Shown here: in pieces, positions 55,318 through 63,549 of the stretch
Position numbering within the stretch: position 1 is the first letter of the stretch
How the letters are laid out: the number at the start of each line of letters is the position of its first letter
NCBI RefSeq assembly: GCF_004339015.1
Contig: NZ_SMFQ01000005.1
Location: forward strand, 620,001 to 684,000
DNA length: 64,000 nt
Direction of reading: 5' to 3'
From: Cocleimonas flava
GTDB taxonomy: Bacteria; Pseudomonadota; Gammaproteobacteria; Thiotrichales; Thiotrichaceae
Translations under genes and position numbers: made by a program
Notes under the pieces: generated by a model
Seen by the model: only the letters and a program-made list of their open reading frames with translations
Databases searched by the model: none
What the model was told of the DNA's origin: nothing

Positions 55318-57159
55318 TTAAGCGCTTTCTTCCCCGGGTAAATTAAAGATAGACGCCCCCTCTTCTGCACCAGAAACATTGCCACGTAGCGACGAAAATA
55401 ATTCACGTCCCATGGCAAAACGATTTCCACTTAAATCAGGCGGTACAATTTTTCGTTTTGCTAATTCTGTTGGGTGAACAAGTAGCTCCACCGTTGAATT
55501 TTCAACATCTAATCGAATCATGTCGCCTTGCTCTATTTCAGCAATAACGCCACCTTCACTCGCTTCTGGTGTCATGTGAATTGCAGAAGCAACCTTACCC
55601 GATGCGCCTGACATACGACCATCGGTAATAATAGCGATCTTAAAACCTTCGTCTTGTAATGACCCAAGTGCTGGAAGTAAGCCATGCAATTCAGGCATAC
55701 CGTTGGATTTTGGTCCCTGATAACGAACCACAGCAACAAAATCTTTATTCAGCTCACCGCGTTGATAAGCCTCTTGTAACGCCTCTTGCGAGTTAAAAAC
55801 CTCAGCTGGCGCTTCAATTAGATGGTGTTCTGGTTTTAGCGCAGATGTCTTGATCACACTGCGACCAATATTACCATCCAGAATAGTTAACCCACCATGG
55901 TGGCTAAAGGGCTCTGCTACCGTACTAACGATGTTTTTGTTTTCTTCCTTGTACTTTTTCTTTTTCCATTTAAGCTTTTCTGTACCGGCATCACCTTTTA
56001 ATTTAGGCATGCTGGTATATGCGCTCAAACCTTCACCCATAATGGTTTTCACATCATCATGTATCAGTCCATTTTCTAATAACTGATCAATGACAACTGG
56101 CATTCCGCCTGCATTATGGAAGTGATTTACGTCGGCACTACCATTAGGGTAAAGCTTGGTAAGTAATGGAATGACTTGCGAAAGATCATGAAAATCCTGC
56201 CAATTAATGACGATACCTGCAGCACGCGCCATAGCGACCAAATGCAAGGTATGATTACTCGAGCCACCCGTTGTCAGCAAGCCAATAATAGCGTTCACAA
56301 AGCTCTTTTCATCAAGCATTTTACCAATGCCCATTGAGCTTGTTTCGGTATCAATCAACGATAAAACCTGCTTCGATGCGGCTTTAGTCAACTCATCTCG
56401 CAATGGTGTATTAGCAATTACAAATGATGACCCAGGAAGGTGTAACCCCATGATTTCCATCATCATCTGATTACTATTGGCAGTACCATAAAAAGTACAG
56501 GTGCCAGGACTATGGTAAGAGCCAGACTCTGAGAGCAGCAGTGTTTTTTCATCCACCTTACCCTGCGCAAAGTCCTGACGAACTTTTACCTTCACCTCGT
56601 TACTAATGCCAGAAGGCATTGGTCCACCGGGTACAAATACAGCCGGCAAGTGACCAAAGGTTAATGCGCCAATCATTAGGCCAGGCACAATCTTGTCGCA
56701 CACGCCCAAATACAGCGCACCGTCGAACATATTATGTGATAACGCTATGGCAGTAGCCTGTGCAATGACGTCACGACTAAAGAGACTCAGCTCCATACCC
56801 GGCTGTGATTGTGTTACACCATCACACATCGCAGGAACACCGCCAGCAAACTGCCCTGTCGCGCCAGCTTCATGCAGAGCTTGTTTAATAATCTTGGGAA
56901 ATGCTTCAAAGGGTTGATGTGCAGAAAGCATATCGTTATACGCAGAAACAATGGCTATATTCGGCACCACATCCTCAGAGAGCAATGCTTTATCACCAGC
57001 GGAACAGGCAGCAAAACCATGTGCCAGATTACTACAGCCTAATGCCGATCGATGAACACCTCTTGAGTCGGCATCAGCAATGCGCCCCAGATAAACCTCT
57101 CGATAAGGCTTACTGCGTTCAATAATATTATTCGTAACTTTCTGGATGAGGGTATTCAT
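55318..57159 (-). CDS. edd: 6-phosphogluconate dehydratase
   Basis: 613 residues, IlvD/Edd family. [Fe-S] ligand Cys are in the AMCDGVTQSQPGM and LGVCDKIVPG regions and in the GTCTFYGTANSNQMMME segment. The C-terminus has ITDGRMSGASGKVASAIHMTPEA. It dehydrates 6-phosphogluconate to KDPG. Lies 69 bases after zwf on the same strand. Confidence 0.96.
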   Translation of the reverse strand: MNTLIQKVTNNIIERSKPYREVYLGRIADADSRGVHRSALGCSNLAHGFAACSAGDKALLSEDVVPNIAIVSAYNDMLSAHQPFEAFPKIIKQALHEAGATGQFAGGVPAMCDGVTQSQPGMELSLFSRDVIAQATAIALSHNMFDGALYLGVCDKIVPGLMIGALTFGHLPAVFVPGGPMPSGISNEVKVKVRQDFAQGKVDEKTLLLSESGSYHSPGTCTFYGTANSNQMMMEIMGLHLPGSSFVIANTPLRDELTKAASKQVLSLIDTETSSMGIGKMLDEKSFVNAIIGLLTTGGSSNHTLHLVAMARAAGIVINWQDFHDLSQVIPLLTKLYPNGSADVNHFHNAGGMPVVIDQLLENGLIHDDVKTIMGEGLSAYTSMPKLKGDAGTEKLKWKKKKYKEENKNIVSTVAEPFSHHGGLTILDGNIGRSVIKTSALKPEHHLIEAPAEVFNSQEALQEAYQRGELNKDFVAVVRYQGPKSNGMPELHGLLPALGSLQDEGFKIAIITDGRMSGASGKVASAIHMTPEASEGGVIAEIEQGDMIRLDVENSTVELLVHPTELAKRKIVPPDLSGNRFAMGRELFSSLRGNVSGAEEGASIFNLPGEESA

Positions 57160-57228
57160 TGTCGATACCTATTTGTTTTGTAGCGAATTAGTTGTTAAAA
57201 AATAAAGAAAAACCAAGCGTTAGAAGAA

Positions 57229-58707
57229 TTAGGAATCTTCATGCCAGCTTCTGCCATCACGCTCGATTAATGCAACTGCCGAACTTGGGCCATCGGTACC
57301 CGCTGAATATTTTTTCACCATAATATTATCTTCTTTCCAGGTGTCTAAAATATTGTCTGCCCATTCCCACGCGGCTTCAACTTCATCACGGCGCATAAAC
57401 AACGTCGCGTCATTCTTAATTACGTCTAGTAATAAACGCTCATAAGCCGTTGGAGAGCGAGGATCGTCATGAAGCACATTCAGCTCTAGCTCAACAGGTC
57501 TCAATCTCATGCCCTGACTTAAACCAGGTACTTTATTCATTAGCAATAAGCGGATGCTTTCTTCTGGTTGAATATGAATAATCAGCTTATTAGGTTCAAG
57601 CGGCTTGCCATCATTCGGAAAGATAGAATGAGGAACATCTTTAAACTGGATTACGATTTCTGAGAAACGTCCAGACATTCGCTTACCTGTTCGTAAGTAA
57701 AAAGGCACACCGTTCCAGGTCCAGTTTTCTATCTCGGCTTTAACGGCAACAAACGTTTCAGTATCACTTTCGTGGATTTTATCGTCATCTTCCAGATAAC
57801 CCGGGACTGATTGTTTATTACTTACTCCGTGTTTGTATTGACCACGAACCGTTTTTTCAGCCACTTCACGATTATTTAATTTACGTAAAGATTTGAGTAC
57901 TTTTACTTTCTCGTTACGCACGCTATCGCTGTCTTTTTGCAGGCTGCGTGGTGGCTCCATCGCGACAAGACATAGTAACTGCATGAGATGGTTCTGAACC
58001 ATATCGCGCATTGCACCGTATTTATCGTAATAGCCCCAGCGTCCTTCTACACCAACGGTTTCAGCAACCGTTATCTGCACATGATCGATACTCTTGTTAT
58101 CCCATAGAGGCATAAACAAAGTATTGGAAAAACGTAATGCGAGGATGTTCTGTACCGTATCTTTACCTAGATAATGGTCAATACGGAAGATACTGCTCTC
58201 AAGAAAAACAGCGGCAACCGTATCATCAATCTCTTTGAAGGATTGTAGGTTATGCCCAATTGGTTTTTCCAGCACGACACGGCTTTTTTGAGTGACTAAT
58301 CCCGTTTGATTGAGTGCCGTACAAATATCACCGAATAACGACGAGGGCGTCGATAGATAATTGATTCTATCGCGCTCAGGGAATTCATTTAATGCGATTG
58401 CCAACTCTTGATAATCATCGGCATTGCTAATATCCATTTTGGTACAGAAAAGCTGTGACGAGAAAACCGACCAGGTTTCTTCTGAATAAAAGTTATCAGG
58501 ATGAAATTCACGAAATTTGTTAAACACTAATTCGCGATGTTGCTCATCAGTATCATCGGTACGAATCGTTGAGAAGATCCGGCTTCTAGGATCTATATGA
58601 TTCTGCCAAAACAAATAATAAAGCGCAGGCATTATCTTGCGTAATGCGAGATCTCCATGGCCACCAAAGATAACAATATCAACAAGTGGTAACTCTTTCA
58701 AAGCCAT
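57229..58707 (-). CDS. zwf: Glucose-6-phosphate 1-dehydrogenase
   Basis: 492 residues from the ATG at 58707, which has AAAGGTG nine bases upstream; a GTG four codons earlier sits inside that site and is less likely. The NADP motif is VIFGGHGDLALRK (a variant of GASGDLAxRK) and the active site RIDHYLGKDTVQN. It commits glucose-6-phosphate to the Entner-Doudoroff route. First gene of the zwf-edd-eda-pgl-pgi series. Confidence 0.95.
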   Translation of the reverse strand: MALKELPLVDIVIFGGHGDLALRKIMPALYYLFWQNHIDPRSRIFSTIRTDDTDEQHRELVFNKFREFHPDNFYSEETWSVFSSQLFCTKMDISNADDYQELAIALNEFPERDRINYLSTPSSLFGDICTALNQTGLVTQKSRVVLEKPIGHNLQSFKEIDDTVAAVFLESSIFRIDHYLGKDTVQNILALRFSNTLFMPLWDNKSIDHVQITVAETVGVEGRWGYYDKYGAMRDMVQNHLMQLLCLVAMEPPRSLQKDSDSVRNEKVKVLKSLRKLNNREVAEKTVRGQYKHGVSNKQSVPGYLEDDDKIHESDTETFVAVKAEIENWTWNGVPFYLRTGKRMSGRFSEIVIQFKDVPHSIFPNDGKPLEPNKLIIHIQPEESIRLLLMNKVPGLSQGMRLRPVELELNVLHDDPRSPTAYERLLLDVIKNDATLFMRRDEVEAAWEWADNILDTWKEDNIMVKKYSAGTDGPSSAVALIERDGRSWHEDS

Positions 58708-59195
58708 CCTAAAAAACACCTTTATTTAACAAAAAAACATTTAAAATGTGTAACTTATGTCAACAATAGTACAAATTCTGATAAAACACTAATATACCCA
58801 GATGCATTAAATTTATTTACCATAAGGGTTAATTTTACTTACCTAGAATGAAATCTTATGAATGAAAATCTTAATCAAGCCACTAAAAATCAGACTCTTA
58901 AAATTTTGAGAAACTTATCTATTTGAAATTTATAAAATAATTAAGTTAAACGGCATCAGTGCTTTTCCCCCTTTCTGACATAACTTAAATTCGATAGAAA
59001 AAACACGGTAATAAAATTGCGAATTAAAGAGCCATAAATGCAAAAAAAACGGGAAATTTAGTATTACATATAAGCATTACAGTTTTATAAAAAACCAATA
59101 AGGAATAGACAAAAAAACGCCTATAAGTAGGGGGGTGTATTTACTAATCTCATAAATAAAATTCAGATAATTATTTTTATTTGTAGGAGAAAATC
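58708..59195 (-). other. Intergenic region upstream of zwf
   Basis: About 490 bases, AT-rich. It contains C-tract element copy 12 near the rhodanese gene start side and presumably the zwf promoter. I looked for a HexR-type site (TGTAATTxAATTACA) and did not find a convincing one. Confidence 0.5.
59111..59143 (-). terminator. C-tract element copy 12, after the rhodanese gene end side
   Basis: On the minus strand: ACACC-like start, a C6 run, TACTTATAGGCG and T7. The two flanking genes are both on the minus strand: the rhodanese gene ends at 59196 and zwf starts at 58707. It lies downstream of the rhodanese stop codon by about 50 bases with the T-run on the coding strand, as expected for a terminator. 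Confidence 0.65.
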
Positions 59196-60785
59196 TTAAT
59201 TCTCAGTCTGTAATGGTCTGAAATGATGCGTACCATCTTTACCCAATTGATCCACTAAACCGTATTCCCAATCCAAATAAGCCTGCATCACATCATCGGT
59301 GATTGCGGTTCCTTCATAAGGTCTTTTATAACGATCTATTGGTGTTGAAAGCAAATGTGTCTCGCCTTCTTCTAATTTGTATCCTGCTTTTACCCAAGCT
59401 TGCGTACCACCTAATAAGACAAAAATATCAGCATCCGTTTGTGCTTGAATATTCGCCACGGCATAGGCAGCTAATTCACCATCATCGCTGGTAAGGACTA
59501 ATTTTGATGTGTTTGGTAATTCGACATTCTGTTGCTCTAACTGCGATCGAATTAAGTAGTTAGCACCAGGAATATGCCCTCTTACATAAGTAACGTATTT
59601 GGCGAAATCCAGAATAGTGACATCGCTATTATCCTGAATCCAACTCGATAACGTTTCAGGTGATAGTGTTTCAGCCTGTGGTTTTTCTGGCAGGCGAGAT
59701 TGCCATTTACCTGTTACCGAGAAGTCTGCTGCTTGCAAACCATCCAGCACATACACATCCCATGTCATTTGCGCCAACCACGATGCTGACATATTGGCAC
59801 GCGCACCATCGTCATCGGCTAGCACAATTCTCGCACCTCTAACTGGTGCATACATTTCTAGCTCTTGCACTAATTGTCCACCGGGGATGGGATAGAAACC
59901 AGATAGATGTCCAATTTCATACTCATCAAAACTGCGCACATCAAAAAAATAGGTGGTCCGATCTACTTGTTTAGACCAGCTTTCCAGATCGTCTTTCGTC
60001 GCACGTTTAACACCCGCCCTATCCGCCACACCTCTTGCTCTTTCACTGGCGATTTGCCGGGTGTCATCACCTGTTTGACTGTAGGTTCGGGATTGCCCTG
60101 TTACCAACTCTTGCTTAGCCAAGGTCCAACCAATCGTCCCATTACGTAAGGCATAAATAGGGTTTGGTAATCCTGAATTTACCAGCGATTGAGCACCTAC
60201 CAGACTTCTGGTTCGGCCCGCACAATTGACGATGACGGTGGTTTCTGGATTCGTTGCGATATCAGGTACCCGCAACACTAATTCTGCCCCGGGAACGCTA
60301 ATTCCGGTAGGAATACACATGGTGTTATATTCATCAAAACGGCGTACATCGACAACAACCATATCCGCATTGTTATCCATCATTTTCTTAACATCTTCCG
60401 CGGGCATTGATGGCGTATCGCAAGTAGCTTCTAACAATTCCCCGAAGGATTTACTGGGCACATTTACATCTATAAATAACTCACCACCTGCAGCTGACCA
60501 GGCTTCAATCCCGCCTTCAAAAACGGACACATTGGTATAACCTAGCTCTATTAATCGTGTTGCCGACGCTTCTGCAAGCCCTTCTCCAGAATCAATAGTC
60601 ACGATGGGTACCTCTAATCGCGGCAGTTTGGTATACGCATTCAATTCAATCGAAGAAAAAGGGAAATTTGCCGCGAATAAGGGATGGCCTTCGGCATGCG
60701 GGGCTTCTTCTCTAACATCCAGCAAGCAGATTTCTTCTCGATTTAATAAACGCTGTCTGACGTAATCGTAATCTTTGTAATTCAT
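59196..60785 (-). CDS. Four-module rhodanese sulfurtransferase
   Basis: 529 residues, four rhodanese repeats at about 5-120, 125-235, 260-375 and 385-480, each with the DVRxxxExxxGHxxG pattern (LLDVREEAPHAEGHP, VVDVRRFDEYNTMCIP, FFDVRSFDEYEIGHLSG, ILDFAKYVTYVRGHIPG). Only module 2 has an active-site Cys, Cys188 in VNCAGRTRS; in the others the loop reads DSGEGLA, DDDGARA or SDDGELA. So one catalytic and three probably structural modules. It follows the cysteine-dioxygenase-like gene by 12 bases, and the two likely act on the same sulfur compound in this sulfur oxidiser. Confidence 0.88.
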   Translation of the reverse strand: MNYKDYDYVRQRLLNREEICLLDVREEAPHAEGHPLFAANFPFSSIELNAYTKLPRLEVPIVTIDSGEGLAEASATRLIELGYTNVSVFEGGIEAWSAAGGELFIDVNVPSKSFGELLEATCDTPSMPAEDVKKMMDNNADMVVVDVRRFDEYNTMCIPTGISVPGAELVLRVPDIATNPETTVIVNCAGRTRSLVGAQSLVNSGLPNPIYALRNGTIGWTLAKQELVTGQSRTYSQTGDDTRQIASERARGVADRAGVKRATKDDLESWSKQVDRTTYFFDVRSFDEYEIGHLSGFYPIPGGQLVQELEMYAPVRGARIVLADDDGARANMSASWLAQMTWDVYVLDGLQAADFSVTGKWQSRLPEKPQAETLSPETLSSWIQDNSDVTILDFAKYVTYVRGHIPGANYLIRSQLEQQNVELPNTSKLVLTSDDGELAAYAVANIQAQTDADIFVLLGGTQAWVKAGYKLEEGETHLLSTPIDRYKRPYEGTAITDDVMQAYLDWEYGLVDQLGKDGTHHFRPLQTEN

Positions 60786-60797
60786 CTTTTTATCTGC

Positions 60798-61367
60798 TTA
60801 AGCCGGTGTCGTGTAACCAGAAATAAAATCTTTTTTCGGACTGCCATCAGTAGGGAAAACATGCCTTTCGATTTTGCCAATATCACCACCGTAAATATGT
60901 ATGCTGATAGATACCTGATCGTCATACACATTGCTCACACGATGCACATCGCCAATCGTCGGAGAAACAAAACCAATATCACCGGGCGACAAAGTCACTT
61001 CATCACCTTTCGCTGTTAGTGAATGATCACTCCCTGCTTCATAGTGTTGCTCACGTTCTTTCCCACGAAGCATGCCAATCACACCCCAAACTGTATGATT
61101 ATGCACCGGTGTTTGCTGACCGGGTCCCCAGACAAAACTCACCACAGAAAATCGTTCTTGCGGATCAACATAGAGTAAAAATTGCTGATAATACTCAGGA
61201 TGAGGCACAGCATATTTAGGGTCTAACCAATCATCTTCTTTCACCAACTCCCTTAATAACTCACCAACCTCAGGGTGAAATTCAGCCTCAACTTGCTTCT
61301 GATCCAGTAAATCTGAAACACCATCCACAAAGGTTTGTAGCTTAGGTGCAATGCTTTGACTGTTCAT
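60798..61367 (-). CDS. Cysteine dioxygenase-like thiol dioxygenase
   Basis: 189 residues of the cupin thiol-dioxygenase family. Iron ligands are the two His of TPVHNHTVWGVIGML and the His of IGDVHRVSN. The Cys of the mammalian Cys-Tyr cross-link is Gly here (VWGVI), as in bacterial enzymes. It adds O2 to cysteine, or to 3-mercaptopropionate in close homologues, to give a sulfinate. The coupled multi-rhodanese downstream would handle sulfane sulfur. Confidence 0.85.
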   Translation of the reverse strand: MNSQSIAPKLQTFVDGVSDLLDQKQVEAEFHPEVGELLRELVKEDDWLDPKYAVPHPEYYQQFLLYVDPQERFSVVSFVWGPGQQTPVHNHTVWGVIGMLRGKEREQHYEAGSDHSLTAKGDEVTLSPGDIGFVSPTIGDVHRVSNVYDDQVSISIHIYGGDIGKIERHVFPTDGSPKKDFISGYTTPA

Positions 61368-61541
61368 TGGTGACTCCTCTAATTTCCCTATTAATCAATA
61401 CATAATAGTTAAATGCACCACTTACTACCTGTAGTTTTTTTTAATATAAGCATAAGCCATGATTAACACGCTTTAAGATTTACCAAATAGAGCCTGATTT
61501 AAAGTAAACTCAGTTCCTATCAAACAGCAACGAGTTCCACC

Positions 61542-61820
61542 ATGGCAAAGGCATGTGCAAGACATATTTTAGTGAAAACCAAAGAAGAAGCTGAGTCGCT
61601 TAAAAAGCAACTCGCCAGTGGTAAAGATTTTGGAATGCTGGCGAAGAAACATTCAATCTGCAACTCTGCAAAAAAAGGCGGTGACCTAGGAGAATTCGGT
61701 CCCGGAAAAATGGTGAAAGCATTTGATAATGTGGTATTCAAAAAGCCCGTACTTAAAGTACACGGCCCTGTTAAAACCAAGTTTGGCTATCACCTAATCG
61801 AAACAATATATCGCAGTTAA
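61542..61820 (+). CDS. ppiC: Parvulin-type peptidyl-prolyl isomerase
   Basis: 92 residues, a stand-alone parvulin domain (ARHILVKTKEEAESLKKQL, GDLGEFGPGKMVKAFDNVVF, GPVKTKFGYHLI). No signal peptide, so it is cytoplasmic, as E. coli PpiC. Monocistronic, divergent from the dioxygenase gene, followed by a C-tract element. Confidence 0.92.
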   Translation: MAKACARHILVKTKEEAESLKKQLASGKDFGMLAKKHSICNSAKKGGDLGEFGPGKMVKAFDNVVFKKPVLKVHGPVKTKFGYHLIETIYRS

Positions 61821-61845
61821 ATGACTACTCAAATAACATAACAAC

Positions 61846-61880
61846 AAAAAAGTCCTTATAAGTAGGGGGGTGGCTTTTAT
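61846..61880 (-). repeat. C-tract element copy 13 (reverse orientation)
   Basis: AAAAAAGTCCTTATAAGTA, then a G6 run, TGGCTTTTA. It begins 26 bases after the ppiC stop codon. The T6 lies on the minus strand, although a short T-run (TTTTA) also exists on the plus strand after GGC. Confidence 0.6.
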
Positions 61881-62077
61881 AGTCTTAAGCTCCCAAACGT
61901 GTTATTTCCAATCACTCGCCCAATACTTTTCTAAGGATTACACAAGCTTTTCCGTTTACATCGTTCTTGCATGCCATTGCATAGGATTTGTACGTTAGCT
62001 TTTACTCCCTTTATTTTTAGTAAATAAACGATAAATACATCTTCAGAATGGGCCACGCCAGCATCTGGAAAACAACG

Positions 62078-62106
62078 TCACTCCCCTACTTAAATAACAG
62101 CTCGTT
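62078..62106 (+). repeat. Degenerate C-tract element copy 14
   Basis: TCACT, a C4 run, TACTTAAATAACAGC, then TCGTTTTTG. It shares the core (CCCCTACTTA) and the trailing T-run, but the tract is shorter and GGC is lost. Lies in the promoter region of the amino-acid transporter, after ppiC. Confidence 0.4.
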
Positions 62107-62326
62107 TTTGTTTTATAAAAACGACATTGGAATTTATGCAGAGCTAGGCATTTTTTATCGAGCTTTTACCTAATAGGTCAAACAGTCGTTGAGAACATCA
62201 AGTGCAACCATTGATTTAATCGCCCGAGTTTTAACTATTAAGCGCACTTAATTTGCTTTATCAAATTTGTTTACTACTCTATTAGTATCCCAGACCACTA
62301 TTCCAGCAAAAACCAAGGACAATTAG

Positions 62327-63349
62327 ATGAAAGAACTATTTCAGTTTACAAAAGTTTCAGCCCTCATTTTAGGCTTAGCAATGATCACGACTACCGCCAG
62401 TGCAAGTACATTGGAAGATGTAAAAAAGAAAGGCGTTTTAAGCTGTGGCGTTAGTGAAGGTGTTCCAGGCTTTTCTAATCCTGACTCTTCCGGTAAGTGG
62501 GTTGGTTTAGATGTGGATATGTGTCGTGCTGTTGCCGCGGCAGTGCTTGGTGATCCGACTAAAATAAAGTTTGTGCCATTGGCATCAAAGCAGAAAATAA
62601 TAGCCGTAACCAGCGGACAAGTTGATTTAACCTCACGTACTACCACCTGGACGATGAAACGAGACACCAAAGAAGGCGCCGATTTTACTGCGGTTGTTTA
62701 CTATGATGGTCAAGGTTTTATGGTACGTAAAGAAGACGGTATCAAAAGTGCCAAAGAAATGAGTGGAGCAAGTGTTTGTGTAACCACAGGTACAACTACC
62801 GAACTAAATATTGCCGATTATTCAAGAGCCAATAATTTGAAATTAGAAGCCGTTGTTTTTGACGGTAAAAAAGAAGCCCTAAATGCTTATGCCTCAGGTC
62901 GCTGTGATGTATTTACAACCGATACAAGCCAATTAGCCTCTTTAAGAACGACGTTAAAAGACCCAGAAAATCATATCATTCTTCCAGAAATTATCTCAAA
63001 AGAACCACTATCACCGTTAGTTCGTCACGGTGACAATCAATGGAAAGATATCATCACCTGGGTAATTTTCGGCTTAATTAATGCTGAAGAAAAAGGTGTG
63101 ACTGCGGCTAATGCAGCAGAGATGAAAGCCAAATCTACAGACCCTACTGTGCAACGCATGCTAGGTAAAACAGGAGACCTCGGTACTTTTATTGGTCTGG
63201 ATAACGACTGGCTACTTCGTGCAATCACAAGTGTGGGTAATTACGGCGAAATATATGAGCGCAATTTAACCAAAACCTTAGGTCTTGAGCGCGGCGTTAA
63301 TCAGCTCTGGAGTAAAGGCGGTATTCTTTACGCTTCACCTTTAAGATAA
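62327..63349 (+). CDS. aapJ: General amino-acid ABC transporter binding protein
   Basis: 340 residues with signal peptide 1-26 (TTTASAS). Family-3 binding fold: LSCGVSEGVPGFSNPDSSGKWVGLDVDMCRAVAAAVLGD is characteristic of AapJ/BztA. It binds L-amino acids in the periplasm. A large hairpin follows before the permease gene. Confidence 0.92.
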   Translation: MKELFQFTKVSALILGLAMITTTASASTLEDVKKKGVLSCGVSEGVPGFSNPDSSGKWVGLDVDMCRAVAAAVLGDPTKIKFVPLASKQKIIAVTSGQVDLTSRTTTWTMKRDTKEGADFTAVVYYDGQGFMVRKEDGIKSAKEMSGASVCVTTGTTTELNIADYSRANNLKLEAVVFDGKKEALNAYASGRCDVFTTDTSQLASLRTTLKDPENHIILPEIISKEPLSPLVRHGDNQWKDIITWVIFGLINAEEKGVTAANAAEMKAKSTDPTVQRMLGKTGDLGTFIGLDNDWLLRAITSVGNYGEIYERNLTKTLGLERGVNQLWSKGGILYASPLR

Positions 63350-63361
63350 ATATTCCGATTT

Positions 63362-63433
63362 AAAACCATCTGCGTATCTATTCTGCATAACTACTCTAAG
63401 TACCTACTCTAAGGTACCTACGCAGATGGTTTT
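63362..63433 (+). other. Large hairpin between aapJ and aapQ
   Basis: AAAACCATCTGCGTA pairs perfectly with TACGCAGATGGTTTT (15 bp). The 42-base loop contains a smaller hairpin (GTACC/GGTAC) and two direct copies of CTACTCTAAG. It begins 10 bases after the aapJ stop and probably stabilises aapJ mRNA and reduces permease expression. Confidence 0.75.
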
Positions 63434-63549
63434 GAATGGATCATTGTTTATTAAGATGAACTTGTGACAGTTTTAGGTGAGTCTAGATAATTTAAAAATA
63501 ATTAAAGTGGGCTAGAACGTCCATTATTTCCCACACTTAGGTAGTTTGC

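Larger units (their letters stand above)
61821..62326 (+). other. Intergenic region before the amino-acid transporter
   Basis: About 505 bases. It holds C-tract elements 13 and 14 and AT-rich sequence that must contain the aapJ promoter. No other motif recognised. Confidence 0.5.

Noticed and set aside
58720-58800. HexR operator upstream of zwf
   Set aside because: TGTAACTTATGT-like sequence is present but lacks the symmetric TGTAAT/ATTACA halves.
8291-62106. C-tract elements as a CRISPR array or tandem repeat
   Set aside because: The copies are single, kilobases apart, of both orientations and without spacers of regular length.
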